A DNA stretch of 21,701 nucleotides from an archaeon CG07_land_8_20_14_0_80_38_8. Its GTDB lineage: Archaea; Nanobdellota; Nanobdellia; Tiddalikarchaeales; Tiddalikarchaeaceae. The number at the start of each line of letters is the position of its first letter. Position 1 is the first letter of the stretch. Made by a program: the position numbers and the translations under genes. The notes below the pieces were generated by a model. That model ran no database searches, was not told the DNA's origin, and saw nothing but the letters and a program-made list of their open reading frames with translations. This document shows, piece by piece, positions 15,640 to 21,660 of this stretch. Where the stretch lies: NCBI GenBank assembly GCA_002779595.1, contig PEWF01000039.1:1-21701 (forward strand), read 5' to 3'.

Positions 15640-16053
15640 ATGCAGGAAATCAGGAACATGGCAGCAGCAATAATAATAGAAGGCAATAAAATCCTGTTAG
15701 TGCATAATACGAAGCATAACAGTTTAAGGATAGAGCCACCAGGCGGGAAAAAGGAAGAATTTGAAATTTTTGAGGAATGCGCAGTCAGGGAAACAATGGA
15801 AGAATTAGGTATCAGCATAAAAGTAAAAAACTTGTTCGGAGTTTATGGAACAGACTCGCCCGAAGGAAGATTCGAAGTGCACATGTTTTTGTCGGAAATA
15901 ACTGGCGGAGAAATCAGTCTCAAAGAAAAGGACAAAATAAGCGATTACTCATGGTATTCTTACAATGACTTAAAGGAACTTGCTAGCAAGAAAATATTAG
16001 TCCCGAACATGTGCTCAGCAATGCCGGAATTATTGAAACTATTAAATGGCTAA
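15640..16053 (+). CDS. Nudix hydrolase (MutT-like)
   Basis: The 137-residue protein hydrolyses a nucleoside diphosphate linked to some group X. It has a full Nudix box: Gly36-x5-Glu42-x7-Arg50-Glu51-x2-Glu54-Glu55-x-Gly57-Ile58, with the usual PPGGK lead-in. Size and layout fit MutT/NUDT1-type house-cleaning enzymes (for example on 8-oxo-dGTP), but the substrate cannot be told from sequence. Its 3' end overlaps the convergent 99-aa gene by 12 nt. Confidence 0.93.
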   Translation: MQEIRNMAAAIIIEGNKILLVHNTKHNSLRIEPPGGKKEEFEIFEECAVRETMEELGISIKVKNLFGVYGTDSPEGRFEVHMFLSEITGGEISLKEKDKISDYSWYSYNDLKELASKKILVPNMCSAMPELLKLLNG

Positions 16054-16341
16054 GAAAGTGTCCCTGTTGGACTGGATAATGTTCAGGAAAATCTCAGCAT
16101 CCAATTCGTTCATGCCGTTCTGAATAAGATACTGCTTTGCGCTGTTATGCTCCATGAACACGAACTTGCTGATGTCATGATTCTTATTGTCAATGAAGTC
16201 ATGCGCAATATTTTTAGTAATTTTTAACTGCGTTGGTATTGAAATCCCGCTAGTCATGCACAAATTCTTAATCAAGCGCGCAAAATTAACGCTCTTGGGT
16301 GATAATTTTTTTTTCTTTTTCAGGAAATCCAATAACCCCAT
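16042..16341 (-). CDS. Small helical protein of unknown function
   Basis: The 99-residue product has an amphipathic, Lys-rich N-terminus (MGLLDFLKKKKKL) that could sit on a membrane surface or nucleic acid. An all-helical body follows. No family is recognised. A TTTTAAAACC box is centred 27 nt before the start, supporting the ATG at 16341. Confidence 0.68.
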   Translation of the reverse strand: MGLLDFLKKKKKLSPKSVNFARLIKNLCMTSGISIPTQLKITKNIAHDFIDNKNHDISKFVFMEHNSAKQYLIQNGMNELDAEIFLNIIQSNRDTFLAI

Positions 16342-16411
16342 AATCTAAATAAAACACCCTAAGGTTTTAAAAATTTAAACTTGCAGGAAAAAATGGCAGC
16401 GGAACAATAAA

Positions 16412-16425
16412 AAGTTCCGGAACTT
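16412..16425. promoter_or_regulatory. Perfect 14-bp palindrome (candidate operator) upstream of the winged-helix gene
   Basis: AAGTTCCGGAACTT is a perfect inverted repeat ending about 12 nt before the TATA-like TTTTTAAAAA (16437-16446) and 44 nt before the ATG at 16469. It is the longest copy of the GTTCCGGAAC family in the region. The position suits a transcription factor that activates, or a site for autoregulation. The binding protein is not known. Confidence 0.5.
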
Positions 16426-16436
16426 CTGAATAATAA

Positions 16437-16446
16437 TTTTTAAAAA
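16437..16446 (+). promoter_or_regulatory. TATA-like box of the coiled-coil winged-helix gene
   Basis: TTTTTAAAAA is centred 28 nt before the ATG at 16469, just downstream of the 14-bp palindrome. Confidence 0.5.
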
Positions 16447-16468
16447 TAAACAAGTCATTGATTAATTC

Positions 16469-17053
16469 ATGAAGTTCTTAAAACGCTTATGCGGGGTTGA
16501 AGAATTAGAGAAGAATGTCAAAAAAGACATGGAGCAAATGGAAAAAAACCTTAAAACTAGCTGGAACTGGATAAACTACCTGCACGAATTAGAACAGGAC
16601 AATAAAACAAAGATAAAACAATTAACCACGGAGAATGAGGAACTGAAAGAACTAATGAAGAACAGGAACCTGCTGATGAATGAACCAGCAAGGGAACCAA
16701 AGAAGGCAAAAGAAGAAGCAGAAGTTCCGGAACTAAAGAAGGAAAAAATGATGAAAGAGCCTGATTTAAACCTCAAAAATATAGACATAAGCGGCATAGG
16801 CAAGAAAGAAGCATTCATCCTGCAAATATTATACCAATTAGCCTGCTTTGACTCTTCCTCAAGCATTACTACCAGCAAAATCTTTGACAACCTGCCTTAC
16901 AAGATAACCAAAAGGGGATTAAGAAAGAAGATGTACAAGTTAGAGGAACAGGGAGCAATCGGTTCCGCAAGGTATGGTAACAGCAGGAGATGGTTCCTTG
17001 ACATGGGAAAATTAGCCAAATTAAAGAAGTTCTTGTCAGCCAGGGCAGTATGA
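16469..17053 (+). CDS. Coiled-coil protein with C-terminal winged-helix-like DNA-binding domain
   Basis: The 194-residue product starts with a long charged coiled coil (about 10-68). A Lys/Glu/Pro-rich linker (70-100) follows, then a helical C-terminal domain (105-192). The arrangement AFILQILYQL..., SSSITTSKIFDNLPYKITKRGLRKKMYKLEEQGAIGS..., RRWFLD reads as helix, helix, recognition helix and wing of a winged-helix domain. It probably dimerises through the coil and binds DNA. The 14-bp palindrome stands before its promoter and the same motif recurs through the gene and the next one, so it is a good candidate for the binding protein. That link is inference. It is convergent with dtdA. Confidence 0.75.
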   Translation: MKFLKRLCGVEELEKNVKKDMEQMEKNLKTSWNWINYLHELEQDNKTKIKQLTTENEELKELMKNRNLLMNEPAREPKKAKEEAEVPELKKEKMMKEPDLNLKNIDISGIGKKEAFILQILYQLACFDSSSSITTSKIFDNLPYKITKRGLRKKMYKLEEQGAIGSARYGNSRRWFLDMGKLAKLKKFLSARAV

Positions 17054-17154
17054 AAGGAACCGAACGGAACCATTATTTCATATGGGAACAAGAGAGCGGA
17101 ACTGTTCCGGAACCACTAAATGATTTCTGAGAGGAACTGTTAAAAGAATATTAC

Positions 17155-17907
17155 TTATTTCAAGGCTTCGGCACTTAAACCCAGCTCCCCGCACCACTTA
17201 ATCACTTCTTTACGCTTCTTACTGTTAACGCTTTTATCAATAACAACAGTGCTAGGTTCCGGAACAGTTTTACTAATCATTTGCCGGAACGAACCCTTAT
17301 CCAGCAGGTTTAAGGTGTACTTGGGGCAGATGTGCCCGAAATTAAAACCCTTTTCCATTGCAAGCTTTGAGAAAGCAGGGGCATAATGGGAACCGCCAAT
17401 GCCCACGCAAACCCTGCCATTACCTTTCATAATTGAACCATACTTGTTTACGAGTTCCGCAACAACTCCTGCAATTCCGGAACAATATTCCCTATTGTTC
17501 CACTCAGTTCCGGAACTTCCTAATTCCACGAACAGGCAGGGCACATCGAGTGAAGGGCCGTGATGAGTGGCTTCAAAACCAACACTGAAATCCCAACCCC
17601 TGCTTTTGTTCAGTTCCGCAAGCTTCTTAAGGCAGAGCGACTGAATTAAAGCATTGGAATATGACAAAACACTGGTTTTTCCGCCGAATTCCGCTTTCCC
17701 GTAATTCCCTGGAGTGTGGCAGGTTAATGACTTAACTCCTCCGGAACTTTCATGCTTTGACACGAAAATTAGCAATTCGTAATTCCCAGAGCATTCCAAA
17801 GTTAAGGCATTGCTCGTCCTGATTAAGCAGAACTTCCCTTTCTTTGGCAGGAACTTCTTAATGTTCAGGCTTGCAGTGTCAGAATCGGAATAAACAATGC
17901 CAATCAT
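17155..17907 (-). CDS. dtdA: Archaeal D-aminoacyl-tRNA deacylase (DTD2/GEK1 type)
   Basis: The 250-residue enzyme removes D-amino acids wrongly attached to tRNA. The archaeal/plant DTD2 family is clear from LTCHTPGN (61-68), ATHHGPSLDVP (113-123), VELGSSGTEW (128-137), VGIGGSHYAP (168-177) and the later FGH and KYTL segments; the conserved histidines bind zinc. Length is normal. The start is supported by a TTTATTAA element centred about 27 nt upstream. Several GTTCCGGAAC-like sites lie inside the coding sequence, using Ser-Gly and Pro-Glu codon pairs. Confidence 0.95.
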   Translation of the reverse strand: MIGIVYSDSDTASLNIKKFLPKKGKFCLIRTSNALTLECSGNYELLIFVSKHESSGGVKSLTCHTPGNYGKAEFGGKTSVLSYSNALIQSLCLKKLAELNKSRGWDFSVGFEATHHGPSLDVPCLFVELGSSGTEWNNREYCSGIAGVVAELVNKYGSIMKGNGRVCVGIGGSHYAPAFSKLAMEKGFNFGHICPKYTLNLLDKGSFRQMISKTVPEPSTVVIDKSVNSKKRKEVIKWCGELGLSAEALK

Positions 17908-17979
17908 TAAATAAATTTTTAAATACGTGTTTAATAAAGGTTTTTATTAAAAAAAAATGTCAGGGGTGACTTAAGAAAA

Positions 17980-18411
17980 ATGCCAATAGTAGGAAATACA
18001 ATCACGGAAGTAAGAATTAAGATAAATCCTGAAGCAAGCTCATTAAAGAGCATTCAGAACAATATGTTAATCAAGAACGTTTCAGAAAAAAAGGTTGACA
18101 AGAACAATTACTTAGTCCTGAAATGCGATTTGCTGACAACGTACGTAGAAAATGAGGACAAGCCGACAGCGCAGTTCATGATAAGCGAGGACGTATTATT
18201 CTCAGGAAAAGACAAAGAAATGAAAGAAATGCTTGAAAAATGGGAAAAAGAGCAGAAATTATCAAAAGAAGTGCAGGATAACTTGCTTAAAAGCATACAA
18301 ACAATATGCATGTATGACTTGCAGTTCTTCACCAACAGGATGAGATTCCCGCCAGCAACAGGATTCAACTTCAGCGCTCCAAAAGAGGAGAAGAAAGGAA
18401 AGAAGAAATAA
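17980..18411 (+). CDS. Possible SecB-like chaperone
   Basis: The 143-residue product opens with alternating strand-like segments (TEVRIKINPEA..., NYLVLKCDLLTTYV, AQFMISEDVLFSG). A helix follows (about 90-112), then CMYDLQFFTNRMRFPPATGF and NF, and a Lys-rich tail. This end strongly recalls the SecB signature, where the last long helix is followed by a Phe-Pro and an Asn-Phe segment. Some archaea have SecB-like proteins, so a role holding unfolded secretory or other proteins is plausible. The match is by fold pattern, not certain homology. It is divergent from dtdA with a 72-nt AT-rich spacer. Confidence 0.72.
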   Translation: MPIVGNTITEVRIKINPEASSLKSIQNNMLIKNVSEKKVDKNNYLVLKCDLLTTYVENEDKPTAQFMISEDVLFSGKDKEMKEMLEKWEKEQKLSKEVQDNLLKSIQTICMYDLQFFTNRMRFPPATGFNFSAPKEEKKGKKK

Positions 18412-18432
18412 ACCAATAATAATCTTCTTTTC

Positions 18433-19314
18433 TCACATTTCTTTTTCAGTTAACTCTTCCCTGTTAGCTTCCAGCTGCCTTACAGGCACTCCAGCGTACT
18501 CGGCAGCAGTCATTAATTTCTTCTTATACTTCTTAGCCATTGCTGCCCAGGGCTTGTAATACTTCAAATAATCCTTATCCCTTAAAATGTAATGGTCATA
18601 AATAATAGTCTTAGTCTTCTTGCACTCTTTGAAAATGCGCTCCAAATTCTTGTTAATCATGGTTAAATGCAGTTCAGGCAAATCATAGCCCAATAAGTGA
18701 GTTGGTGGGCCGCACAAAATCAGAAAATCAGCATTCTCCTTAATAATATAATCAGCATTCTCCTTCAAAATAGGACCCATAATATCACTCGAATACAATA
18801 ATTTCTCCTTACCCTCATTAATAGTAGCCATGATAACGTAACTATAACTGCTCCTTTCAACACCATGCCATAAAGGAGGGCTGAACTTAATCTTCACGCC
18901 TCCAAAATTAAACGCGTTGCCGTCAATAAAATGAAACTCCCTGCAAACCTTCTTAACGCTGATTTCAAACTCTTTTCCCATAGTCCTCTGGTTAAAATTA
19001 AGCTTGGTTTTCCTGTTCTTGCACAGGACAATCTTGTCAGAATACAATTCCTCAAAAATGTCATCATGGCTTGATATGAAATGGTCATAATGGTAATGTG
19101 ACACAATAATAATGTCACTCTTCCTCGCAAACTCCAGAATCTTGTTCTTAAAAATGTAAAAACTGTTCAGTTCAATATTAGTAGGAGGATAATTCAAACG
19201 CTTAGTAGCCAAAGCCAAACCAGGGTCAATCAGGATGTTAAGCTTCTCAGTCTGGACAAAAGTGCACGTGCTCCTGACACCCATACTGTCAAAACAAACA
19301 GGAATAATATTCAT
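18433..19314 (-). CDS. UPF0282-family metallo-beta-lactamase-fold hydrolase
   Basis: The 293-residue protein has the metal-binding motif SHYHYDH (His73, His75, Asp77, His78) of the metallo-beta-lactamase fold. Further ligand-like residues are LLYSSDI (Asp) and IYDHYILRD. The opening MNIIPVCFDSMGVRS is typical of archaeal UPF0282 proteins, whose substrate is unknown. A TTTTATTAA element lies about 27 nt before the start, supporting the ATG at 19314. Confidence 0.92.
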   Translation of the reverse strand: MNIIPVCFDSMGVRSTCTFVQTEKLNILIDPGLALATKRLNYPPTNIELNSFYIFKNKILEFARKSDIIIVSHYHYDHFISSHDDIFEELYSDKIVLCKNRKTKLNFNQRTMGKEFEISVKKVCREFHFIDGNAFNFGGVKIKFSPPLWHGVERSSYSYVIMATINEGKEKLLYSSDIMGPILKENADYIIKENADFLILCGPPTHLLGYDLPELHLTMINKNLERIFKECKKTKTIIYDHYILRDKDYLKYYKPWAAMAKKYKKKLMTAAEYAGVPVRQLEANREELTEKEM

Positions 19315-19453
19315 AAAATAAACCTAATGAACGATGTTTTATTAATTTTATCACAAAAATAACACCCCATGATTTCACCTTCACTTTCCAATTCTTCGAT
19401 ATATTAAATAACAGCACAACTCACAAACCCGAAAGTCTCACCATCTTAACAAA

Positions 19454-19463
19454 TTTATTAAAT
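19454..19463 (+). promoter_or_regulatory. TATA-like box of the 49-aa membrane peptide gene
   Basis: TTTATTAAAT is centred about 28 nt before the ATG at 19487, the same geometry as at recognised genes in the window. The rest of 19315-19453 is G-poor and AT-rich, and I see no gene in it. Confidence 0.5.
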
Positions 19464-19486
19464 CACAAAACCCTATTTTAGATTTA

Positions 19487-19636
19487 ATGGCAGAATTATC
19501 AGGACTCGTAACAGCATTAATTATAATAACATTATTCATCTTAGGATACTTATTATTATATTACATTTATAACTCATGCCTGAACTCATCACTGCCCGAC
19601 TGGGCATGCTTCTTCATCACACTATCATTAAAATAA
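19487..19636 (+). CDS. 49-residue single-pass membrane protein
   Basis: A short open frame from ATG 19487 to TAA 19636 encodes a peptide with one strongly hydrophobic helix (about residues 5-29, LVTALIIITLFILGYLLLYY) and a short tail with two cysteines (Cys31, Cys41). The hydrophobic core and the well-placed TATA-like box support a real leaderless gene. No family can be assigned at this length. It sits between the UPF0282 and HAD-like genes. Confidence 0.6.
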   Translation: MAELSGLVTALIIITLFILGYLLLYYIYNSCLNSSLPDWACFFITLSLK

Positions 19637-19815
19637 TAACACTCACTTCCCAAAAAACCGATACATGAACACTCTTTCCTTGCCAGCAGCAAAAACTCAC
19701 AAATTAACACTCAATTCCCCACACTCCTAAACCCGCAAAAACAATAAATTCACTACTAAACCCTACCAAAACAACAAAAACTCACCTATCGGAAAAAAAT
19801 ATGTCCAGAAACGCG
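19637..19815. other. Strongly strand-biased intergenic stretch
   Basis: This spacer between two convergent genes is almost free of G on the plus strand (about eight G against several dozen C). It repeats the word ACTCAC/AACACTC, read as GTGAG/GAGTGTT on the minus strand. I see no gene, hairpin or RNA in it. It would form the 3' untranslated part of the HAD-like gene's transcript. Confidence 0.5.
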
Positions 19816-20553
19816 TTAAAAACCATTTTTAGAGTATTTTATTCCTTTCTTATCCAGCATACCCTTAATAACAGGGCCAGGACACAAACTATTCAGGACA
19901 ACCCTCACATTACCATCTTTCATAATATCAAAGAAATTATTCAAGTCATCCTCACTTCCCCGGTAAAACTTCCTCTTATTAACACGAACCGCGGAAAGGA
20001 CGGTATCGTACAAAATGAACAATCCAAAGCCAAGCCTCACAGGCAAGCCCATGCCAAACCTGTTCATATTGCTCTTAGTCACTTCCTTATGACTCACACT
20101 TTTCTTCAGAAAGCACTGCACAAGAGTATTATCCCAGTCGCAAACCAGAAAATCGCAGCCCTCACTTGTGACCAGCTTGCCCAAACCATTAAGAGAACCA
20201 ACATTATAATCAGCCAATTTGTTCGCATTACCATACCTGTTAACCATTACACTATTAACTCTCACTTTCCGGTAAAAATCGCTGTTTTTCAGCTCTTTTT
20301 TGATATTTTGAGTTAGTATCAAGTCAGCAGCGCTGTCACCAGCCACAAACACGCTCGAATCCTCACTTAAAGCCCCGTAAACCCTGTTTAAAACGGCGCC
20401 AGGCTGCGGCTTAACGCCGTACTTAATGAAATCACCAGCAGAAACAATGCTCACTAAATTATTACAGCAAGGCTTGCCCTCACTTTCTTCCCTGATCACG
20501 TATTTGCTGTATATTTCATTAGCAATATTATTAGCAACACTCCGTATACCCAT
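19816..20553 (-). CDS. HAD-like hydrolase with permuted motif order
   Basis: The 245-residue protein has haloacid dehalogenase motifs in an unusual order. Near the N-terminus stand motif III/IV-like elements: Lys48-Pro49 in YGVKPQPG, and VFVAGDSAADL with Gly72-Asp73 and Asp77. Motif I comes later, as FLVCDWDNTL with Asp139 (expected nucleophile), Asp141 and Thr143. A cap-like region and a motif II-like strand VRVVLNS (Ser222) follow, then a helix near the C-terminus. Joining the C-terminus to the N-terminus would restore the usual I-II-III-IV order, as expected for a circular permutation. It should be a soluble phosphatase or phosphotransferase; the substrate is unknown. A TTTAAAA box lies 27 nt upstream. 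Fold assignment rests on motifs only. Confidence 0.8.
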   Translation of the reverse strand: MGIRSVANNIANEIYSKYVIREESEGKPCCNNLVSIVSAGDFIKYGVKPQPGAVLNRVYGALSEDSSVFVAGDSAADLILTQNIKKELKNSDFYRKVRVNSVMVNRYGNANKLADYNVGSLNGLGKLVTSEGCDFLVCDWDNTLVQCFLKKSVSHKEVTKSNMNRFGMGLPVRLGFGLFILYDTVLSAVRVNKRKFYRGSEDDLNNFFDIMKDGNVRVVLNSLCPGPVIKGMLDKKGIKYSKNGF

Positions 20554-20576
20554 CTAATAATATAGACAAAATATTA

Positions 20577-20583
20577 TTTAAAA
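20577..20583 (-). promoter_or_regulatory. TATA-like box of the HAD-like gene
   Basis: On the minus strand TTTTAAA is centred about 27 nt before the ATG at 20553. Just upstream (20599-20616) lie two direct copies of TCACTT, also frequent within and beyond the gene. Confidence 0.5.
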
Positions 20584-20690
20584 CATTTACTATTCAACAC
20601 TCACTTCTCACTTTCCAGCACCAAAAAGCAGCAGCCCAAAAGTTCATCGCTGTGCAGTTCCTGCAGTCTGATTATTCGAAAAAAATATAA

Positions 20691-20810
20691 GTGTCTGATG
20701 TGTTGACTAATGTGTTGGAAGTGTTGGATAAAGTGTCGAATGTGTTGGAAGTGTTGGATAAAGTGTCGAATGTGTTGGATGTGTTGACTAATGTGTTGGA
20801 AGTGTTGGGG
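20691..20810 (+). repeat. GTGTTGGA-type tandem array
   Basis: Twelve copies of GTGT start at 20691, 20700, 20712, 20721, 20733, 20742, 20751, 20763, 20772, 20781, 20793 and 20802, with spacings of 9 or 12 only. Two adjacent 30-bp units are identical (20711-20740 region and the next 30), flanked by partial units. The array is nearly free of C on the plus strand. It lies directly before the winged-helix gene at 20820 and just after an AAATATAA element (20684-20690). Confidence 0.85.
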
Positions 20811-20819
20811 TGGGCTTGA
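20691..20819 (+). CDS. Possible 42-residue helical repeat peptide (GTG start) encoded by the tandem array
   Basis: The tandem array is open in one frame from GTG 20691 to TGA 20817-20819. It encodes units VLEVLDKVSN twice, flanked by VLTN/VLDVLTN variants and ending VLEVLGWA. The hydrophobic spacing suits an amphipathic helix or coiled coil. The stop is directly followed by the next gene's ATG (TGAATG), the form seen in translational coupling. Against it: no ATG, a stop codon just before the GTG, an uncertain promoter, and codon choice fixed by the repeats. It could equally be an untranslated leader or a protein-binding array. Confidence 0.35.
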   Translation: MSDVLTNVLEVLDKVSNVLEVLDKVSNVLDVLTNVLEVLGWA

Positions 20820-21443
20820 ATGGGTATTTTAGATATTATTTACAATATGGTAAATAAATCGGGGAGTAAAAAGCAATCCAAAAACTCCAAAAAGAAGTCC
20901 AACACTAAGTCCCGGACTAAAACTAAGGAGAAAAAGGAAGACTCCGAGAGAAAGATAGAGGAAAAGATTGTCATCAAGGACATTTCTGACACTAATGAAT
21001 TGCTGAAAGTATGGGATAAGGGAGTGAAGAACGTTTCAGAGCATCCTCTTAGCCAGGTTAAAATCATAAACACCCAGATAATGGAGCAGTTAACCTCTAT
21101 TCTAACGTCAATGAACGGGAAACTGGACAAGTTAAGCCAATTGGATGAGATACTGCACTTATTGAAGGATTCCAGGCAGGAAATTAGGATAGTCGGTGGC
21201 AGCACAGAGAAGCTGGACAGGGCCATAGCAAAGATTGAGAACCTGACTGTTAAAGATGAGGAAGTGCTGGGGGTGTTAAATGATAAGGGGCCGCAGACTG
21301 CAGATAACTTGGCAAGGAATATTGGTGTGAGCAGGAGTACTGCAAGTTCAAGGCTGAACCGCTTGAACAGGATGAATATTCTCAGGAAGAAATCGGACGG
21401 CAAGGAAATTCATTACTCCTTACATAGTCAAAATAACGATTAA
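20820..21443 (+). CDS. Winged-helix transcription regulator-like protein with coiled coil
   Basis: The 207-residue product has a short amphipathic start (MGILDIIYNMVNK) and a very Lys/Ser-rich disordered stretch (13-48). A helical coiled-coil region follows (about 75-142), then a C-terminal winged helix (about 143-205). The HTH is typical: EEVLGVLNDKGPQTADNLAR as the first helices, SRSTASSRLNRLNRM as the recognition helix, and ILRKKSDGKEIHYSL as the wing. It should bind DNA as an oligomer. Its ATG follows the tandem-repeat frame with no spacer. It resembles the 16469-17053 protein in plan (coil plus C-terminal winged helix), but I see no clear sequence identity. Confidence 0.85.
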   Translation: MGILDIIYNMVNKSGSKKQSKNSKKKSNTKSRTKTKEKKEDSERKIEEKIVIKDISDTNELLKVWDKGVKNVSEHPLSQVKIINTQIMEQLTSILTSMNGKLDKLSQLDEILHLLKDSRQEIRIVGGSTEKLDRAIAKIENLTVKDEEVLGVLNDKGPQTADNLARNIGVSRSTASSRLNRLNRMNILRKKSDGKEIHYSLHSQNND

Positions 21444-21492
21444 AACTTTTAATAATTTATTAAATCTTTTATCGCCGTTTTGGGGCATAAAA

Positions 21493-21660
21493 ATGGCTCA
21501 GAATATAGCCCTGTTGGTATCGAAATTTGCCTTATTTTCGGATTTCAGAGCCTGTGCTATATATTTGCTTCCGATATATAGAGAGCGAGCGTTTTGGTAT
21601 ATGTCTCTGGCTGGAGAGCCAGATGAAAAGCTGCCTATGTCTTTTATAGAAAAGTATTGA
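21493..21660 (+). CDS. Possible 55-residue protein, or part of a structured RNA
   Basis: A frame from ATG 21493 to TGA 21658-21660 encodes MAQNIALLVSKFALFSDF and continues to a charged end SFIEKY. T/A-rich elements (around 21456-21471) lie 25-32 nt upstream, as for other leaderless genes here. Base composition is less AT-rich and codons such as CGA and TCG are unlike the neighbours. The same stretch holds perfect hairpins (21577-21601 and 21607-21624), so it may instead be an RNA. No family is recognised. Confidence 0.35.
   Translation: MAQNIALLVSKFALFSDFRACAIYLLPIYRERAFWYMSLAGEPDEKLPMSFIEKY
21577..21624. other. Two consecutive perfect stem-loops
   Basis: CTATATAT pairs with ATATATAG across a 9-nt loop (21577-21601), and TCTGGCT pairs with AGCCAGA across the tetraloop GGAG (21607-21624). 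A weaker stem GGCTC/GAGCC with inner GAA/TTC brackets 21496-21552, and CTTTT/AAAAG lies at about 21641-21654. Together they suggest a folded RNA over about 21490-21655. It matches no RNA family I know. The remaining bases to 21701 hold a TTTTATAAG TATA-like element (about 21678) and no visible gene. Confidence 0.4.

Larger units (their letters stand above)
16412..17747. repeat. Interspersed GTTCCGGAAC palindrome family
   Basis: Exact copies of GTTCCGGAAC lie at 16414-16423, 16724-16733, 17104-17113, 17256-17265 and 17507-17516. Near copies lie at 17283-17290, 17474-17482 and 17740-17747, with many GGAAC half-sites, especially in 17050-17135. They fall both between genes and inside two genes on opposite strands. 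Inside genes they occur in different reading frames (Val-Pro-Glu, Ser-Gly-Thr and Phe-Arg readings), so the constraint seems to be on DNA, not protein. I found no exact copy elsewhere in the window. Confidence 0.75.

Noticed and set aside
19801..20316. 171-codon plus-strand frame opposite the HAD-like gene
   Set aside because: The minus-strand frame has HAD motifs, a well-placed TATA box and full length; the plus-strand product has no motifs and arises from purine-rich codons opposite.
20691..20810. CRISPR array
   Set aside because: Units are contiguous 9-12 bp repeats with no unique spacers and no cas genes are present.
20554..20819. Confident call of a replication origin
   Set aside because: The skew flip and repeats are suggestive, but there is no Orc1/Cdc6 gene or recognisable ORB sequence in the window, and divergent transcription can give the same bias.
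20840..21403. 187-codon minus-strand frame opposite the winged-helix gene
   Set aside because: The product is Ser/Leu/Phe-rich with no motif, while the plus strand encodes a clear coiled coil and winged helix.
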